Of a stretch of DNA of 7,348 nt, positions 6,451 to 7,348 are shown piece after piece. The notes below the pieces were generated by a model. The model saw only the letters and a list, made by a program, of their open reading frames with translations. It had not been told where the DNA came from and did no database searches. The stretch covers positions 1 through 7,348 of the forward strand of contig DYZF01000147.1 of assembly GCA_020741375.1 (NCBI GenBank). The letters run 5' to 3'. The stretch is from Tessaracoccus flavescens (lineage in GTDB: Bacteria > Actinomycetota > Actinomycetes > Propionibacteriales > Propionibacteriaceae). Position 1 is the stretch's first letter; every line of letters begins with the position of its first letter. Both the position numbers and the translations under genes were made by a program.

Positions 6451-6521
6451 GCGGATGTAGCTCAATGGTAGAGCCCTAGTCTTCCAAACTAGCTACGCGG
6501 GTTCGATTCCCGTCATCCGCT
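6451..6521 (+). tRNA. tRNA-Gly (anticodon TCC)
   Basis: The 71-nt sequence folds as a full cloverleaf. The acceptor stem of seven pairs is perfect (GCGGATG with CATCCGC). The D arm is GCTC/GAGC, and the anticodon stem is CTAGT/ACTAG around a CTTCCAA loop with anticodon TCC at 6483-6485. A 4-nt variable region follows, then a T arm with loop TTCGATT and the discriminator T. It decodes GGA, and by wobble possibly GGG. The 3' CCA is not encoded. A hairpin terminator follows within 5 nt. Confidence 0.97.
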
Positions 6522-6525
6522 CGAC

Positions 6526-6560
6526 GAGTGCCCGGCCCACCAGCCGGGCACTCTCGCTTT
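6526..6560 (+). terminator. Intrinsic terminator of tRNA-Gly
   Basis: A perfect 11-bp stem, GAGTGCCCGGC (6526-6536) with GCCGGGCACTC (6543-6553), encloses the 6-nt loop CCACCA and is followed by TCGCTTT. It begins 5 nt after the tRNA and ends before the glutaminase promoter region. Confidence 0.85.
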
Positions 6561-6565
6561 CCCCG

Positions 6566-6571
6566 TAGTGT
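6566..6571 (+). promoter_or_regulatory. Candidate -10 element, leaderless start of the glutaminase gene
   Basis: TAGTGT (TANNNT type) ends exactly 6 nt before the ATG at 6578. No Shine-Dalgarno sequence is present in the gap (GAGCCC), and the tRNA terminator lies immediately upstream, so a promoter is needed here. The -35 position falls in the terminator stem and is a poor match. Confidence 0.45.
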
Positions 6572-6577
6572 GAGCCC

Positions 6578-7348
6578 ATGACGCAGCACCTGCACTCTCA
6601 TCTGGAGCAGCTCGTTGGCGCCCTCATGGACGACACCCGCGGCGCGCCCATCGACAGCCCTCCAGCCCTTGCGCAGGTGGAACCCGAGCAGTGCGCCGTC
6701 GCGGTGGTGGACGTCGACGGCTCGGTCACGTCGGCCGGCGACGACGGCGCCGAGTTCACGATCCAATCCATCTCCAAGGCGCTGGCGTACGCCGTCGCGT
6801 TGGAGGAGTTGGGCTTCGACGAGGTGCACCGCTTCGTCGACGTCGAACCCTCCGGCGAGGCGTACCACGTGATCGAGGTTGAGGATTCCTCCGGTCGGCC
6901 GAACAACCCCATGATCAACGCCGGCGCGCTGGTGGTGCACTCCCTCATCCCCGGCGGCGATGCCGGCAACCGGTTCGAGCATCTCCTGAGCTGGTTCTCC
7001 CGGCTGGCCGGACGGGAGTTGAGCGTCGACGAGACGGTCTACGAGTCGGAGCTCGCACTCGCCCACCGGAACCTGGCCATCGCCCACCTGCTGCGCGCCG
7101 AGAACGATCTGCCGGACACACCTCACGACGTGGTGGCCGGCTACACCCGGCAGTGCGCCATCCGCGTGACCGCCGTCGATCTGGCCGTCATGGGCGCGAC
7201 CCTCGCCTCCGGCGGACGCCAGCCGGTGACCGGAGAGCGGATCTTCAGCCCGTCCGTGGTGCGTCAGACGCTGAGCGTCATGCTCACCTGCGGGATGTAC
7301 GACGACGCGGGCGACTGGGTGTCGTCGGTTGGCGTCCCGGCGAAGAGC
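6578..7348 (+). CDS. glsA: Glutaminase (partial, cut by the window edge)
   Basis: It hydrolyses L-glutamine to glutamate and ammonia in the cytoplasm. It belongs to the serine-dependent glutaminase family with a beta-lactamase-like fold. The 257 visible residues include FTIQSISKAL with the SxxK pair Ser64/Lys67, PMINAGA with Asn114, SELALAHRNLAIA with Glu158 and Asn165, Tyr189 (GYTRQC) and Tyr241 (GMYDDAG). These spacings match the active-site set of E. coli YbaS as I recall it (Ser66, Lys69, Asn117, Glu161, Asn168, Tyr192, Tyr244). The last expected residue, in the GVGG segment after VGVPAKS, lies just beyond the window. About 50 residues of the core are missing, so a C-terminal extra domain, such as the STAS or cyclic-nucleotide domain seen in some relatives, cannot be judged. 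The ATG start follows TAGTGT by 6 nt and lacks a ribosome binding site. It is preceded by the tRNA-Gly terminator and is probably a separate transcription unit. Confidence 0.95.
   Translation, partial: MTQHLHSHLEQLVGALMDDTRGAPIDSPPALAQVEPEQCAVAVVDVDGSVTSAGDDGAEFTIQSISKALAYAVALEELGFDEVHRFVDVEPSGEAYHVIEVEDSSGRPNNPMINAGALVVHSLIPGGDAGNRFEHLLSWFSRLAGRELSVDETVYESELALAHRNLAIAHLLRAENDLPDTPHDVVAGYTRQCAIRVTAVDLAVMGATLASGGRQPVTGERIFSPSVVRQTLSVMLTCGMYDDAGDWVSSVGVPAKS

Noticed and set aside
6451..6560. tRNA-Gly as an integration site for a mobile element
   Set aside because: tRNA genes are frequent attachment sites, but no repeat of the tRNA 3' end, integrase or foreign-looking sequence is visible here. 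It is followed by its own terminator and a housekeeping gene.
6476..7126. Minus-strand open frame (216 codons) opposite glutaminase and the tRNA
   Set aside because: It runs through a perfect tRNA and antisense to a glutaminase with all visible active-site residues intact.

Overview
The window is a high-GC, housekeeping stretch of a bacterial chromosome. The layout tig / clpP1-clpP2 / clpX, with two ClpP paralogues in tandem, points to an actinobacterium, as do a trigger factor with a long acidic tail, GTG start codons and probable leaderless transcripts. The family Propionibacteriaceae is my best guess, but this rests on general resemblance and not on a database search.

Left part (about 1-5404, all on the minus strand, so read right to left): tig (trigger factor, 5404-3929), a hairpin terminator, an AI-2E-family membrane protein (3832-2660), clpP1 (2663-2040), clpP2 (2040-1399), another hairpin, then clpX (1297-17). 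The permease gene overlaps clpP1 by 4 nt (GTGA) and clpP1 overlaps clpP2 by 1 nt (TGATG), so these three look translationally coupled. Together the genes form a protein quality-control cluster: trigger factor folds nascent chains at the ribosome, ClpX unfolds condemned proteins, and the mixed ClpP1/ClpP2 tetradecamer degrades them. The membrane protein is the odd member.

Right part (5498-7348, plus strand): a patatin-like phospholipase of the YjjU type, transcribed divergently from tig; a tRNA-Gly with anticodon TCC and its own hairpin terminator; and a glutaminase that runs off the right edge of the window.

I see no mobile element, CRISPR array, prophage or undescribed multi-gene system. 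The points most worth a second look are regulatory. (1) A sequence matching the published ClgR operator lies inside the 3' coding end of the permease gene, just upstream of clpP1. (2) TANNNT -10-like hexamers end exactly 6 nt before the start codons of clpP1, the patatin-like gene and the glutaminase, suggesting leaderless mRNAs. (3) A strong hairpin ends only about 10 nt upstream of the clpX ribosome binding site.
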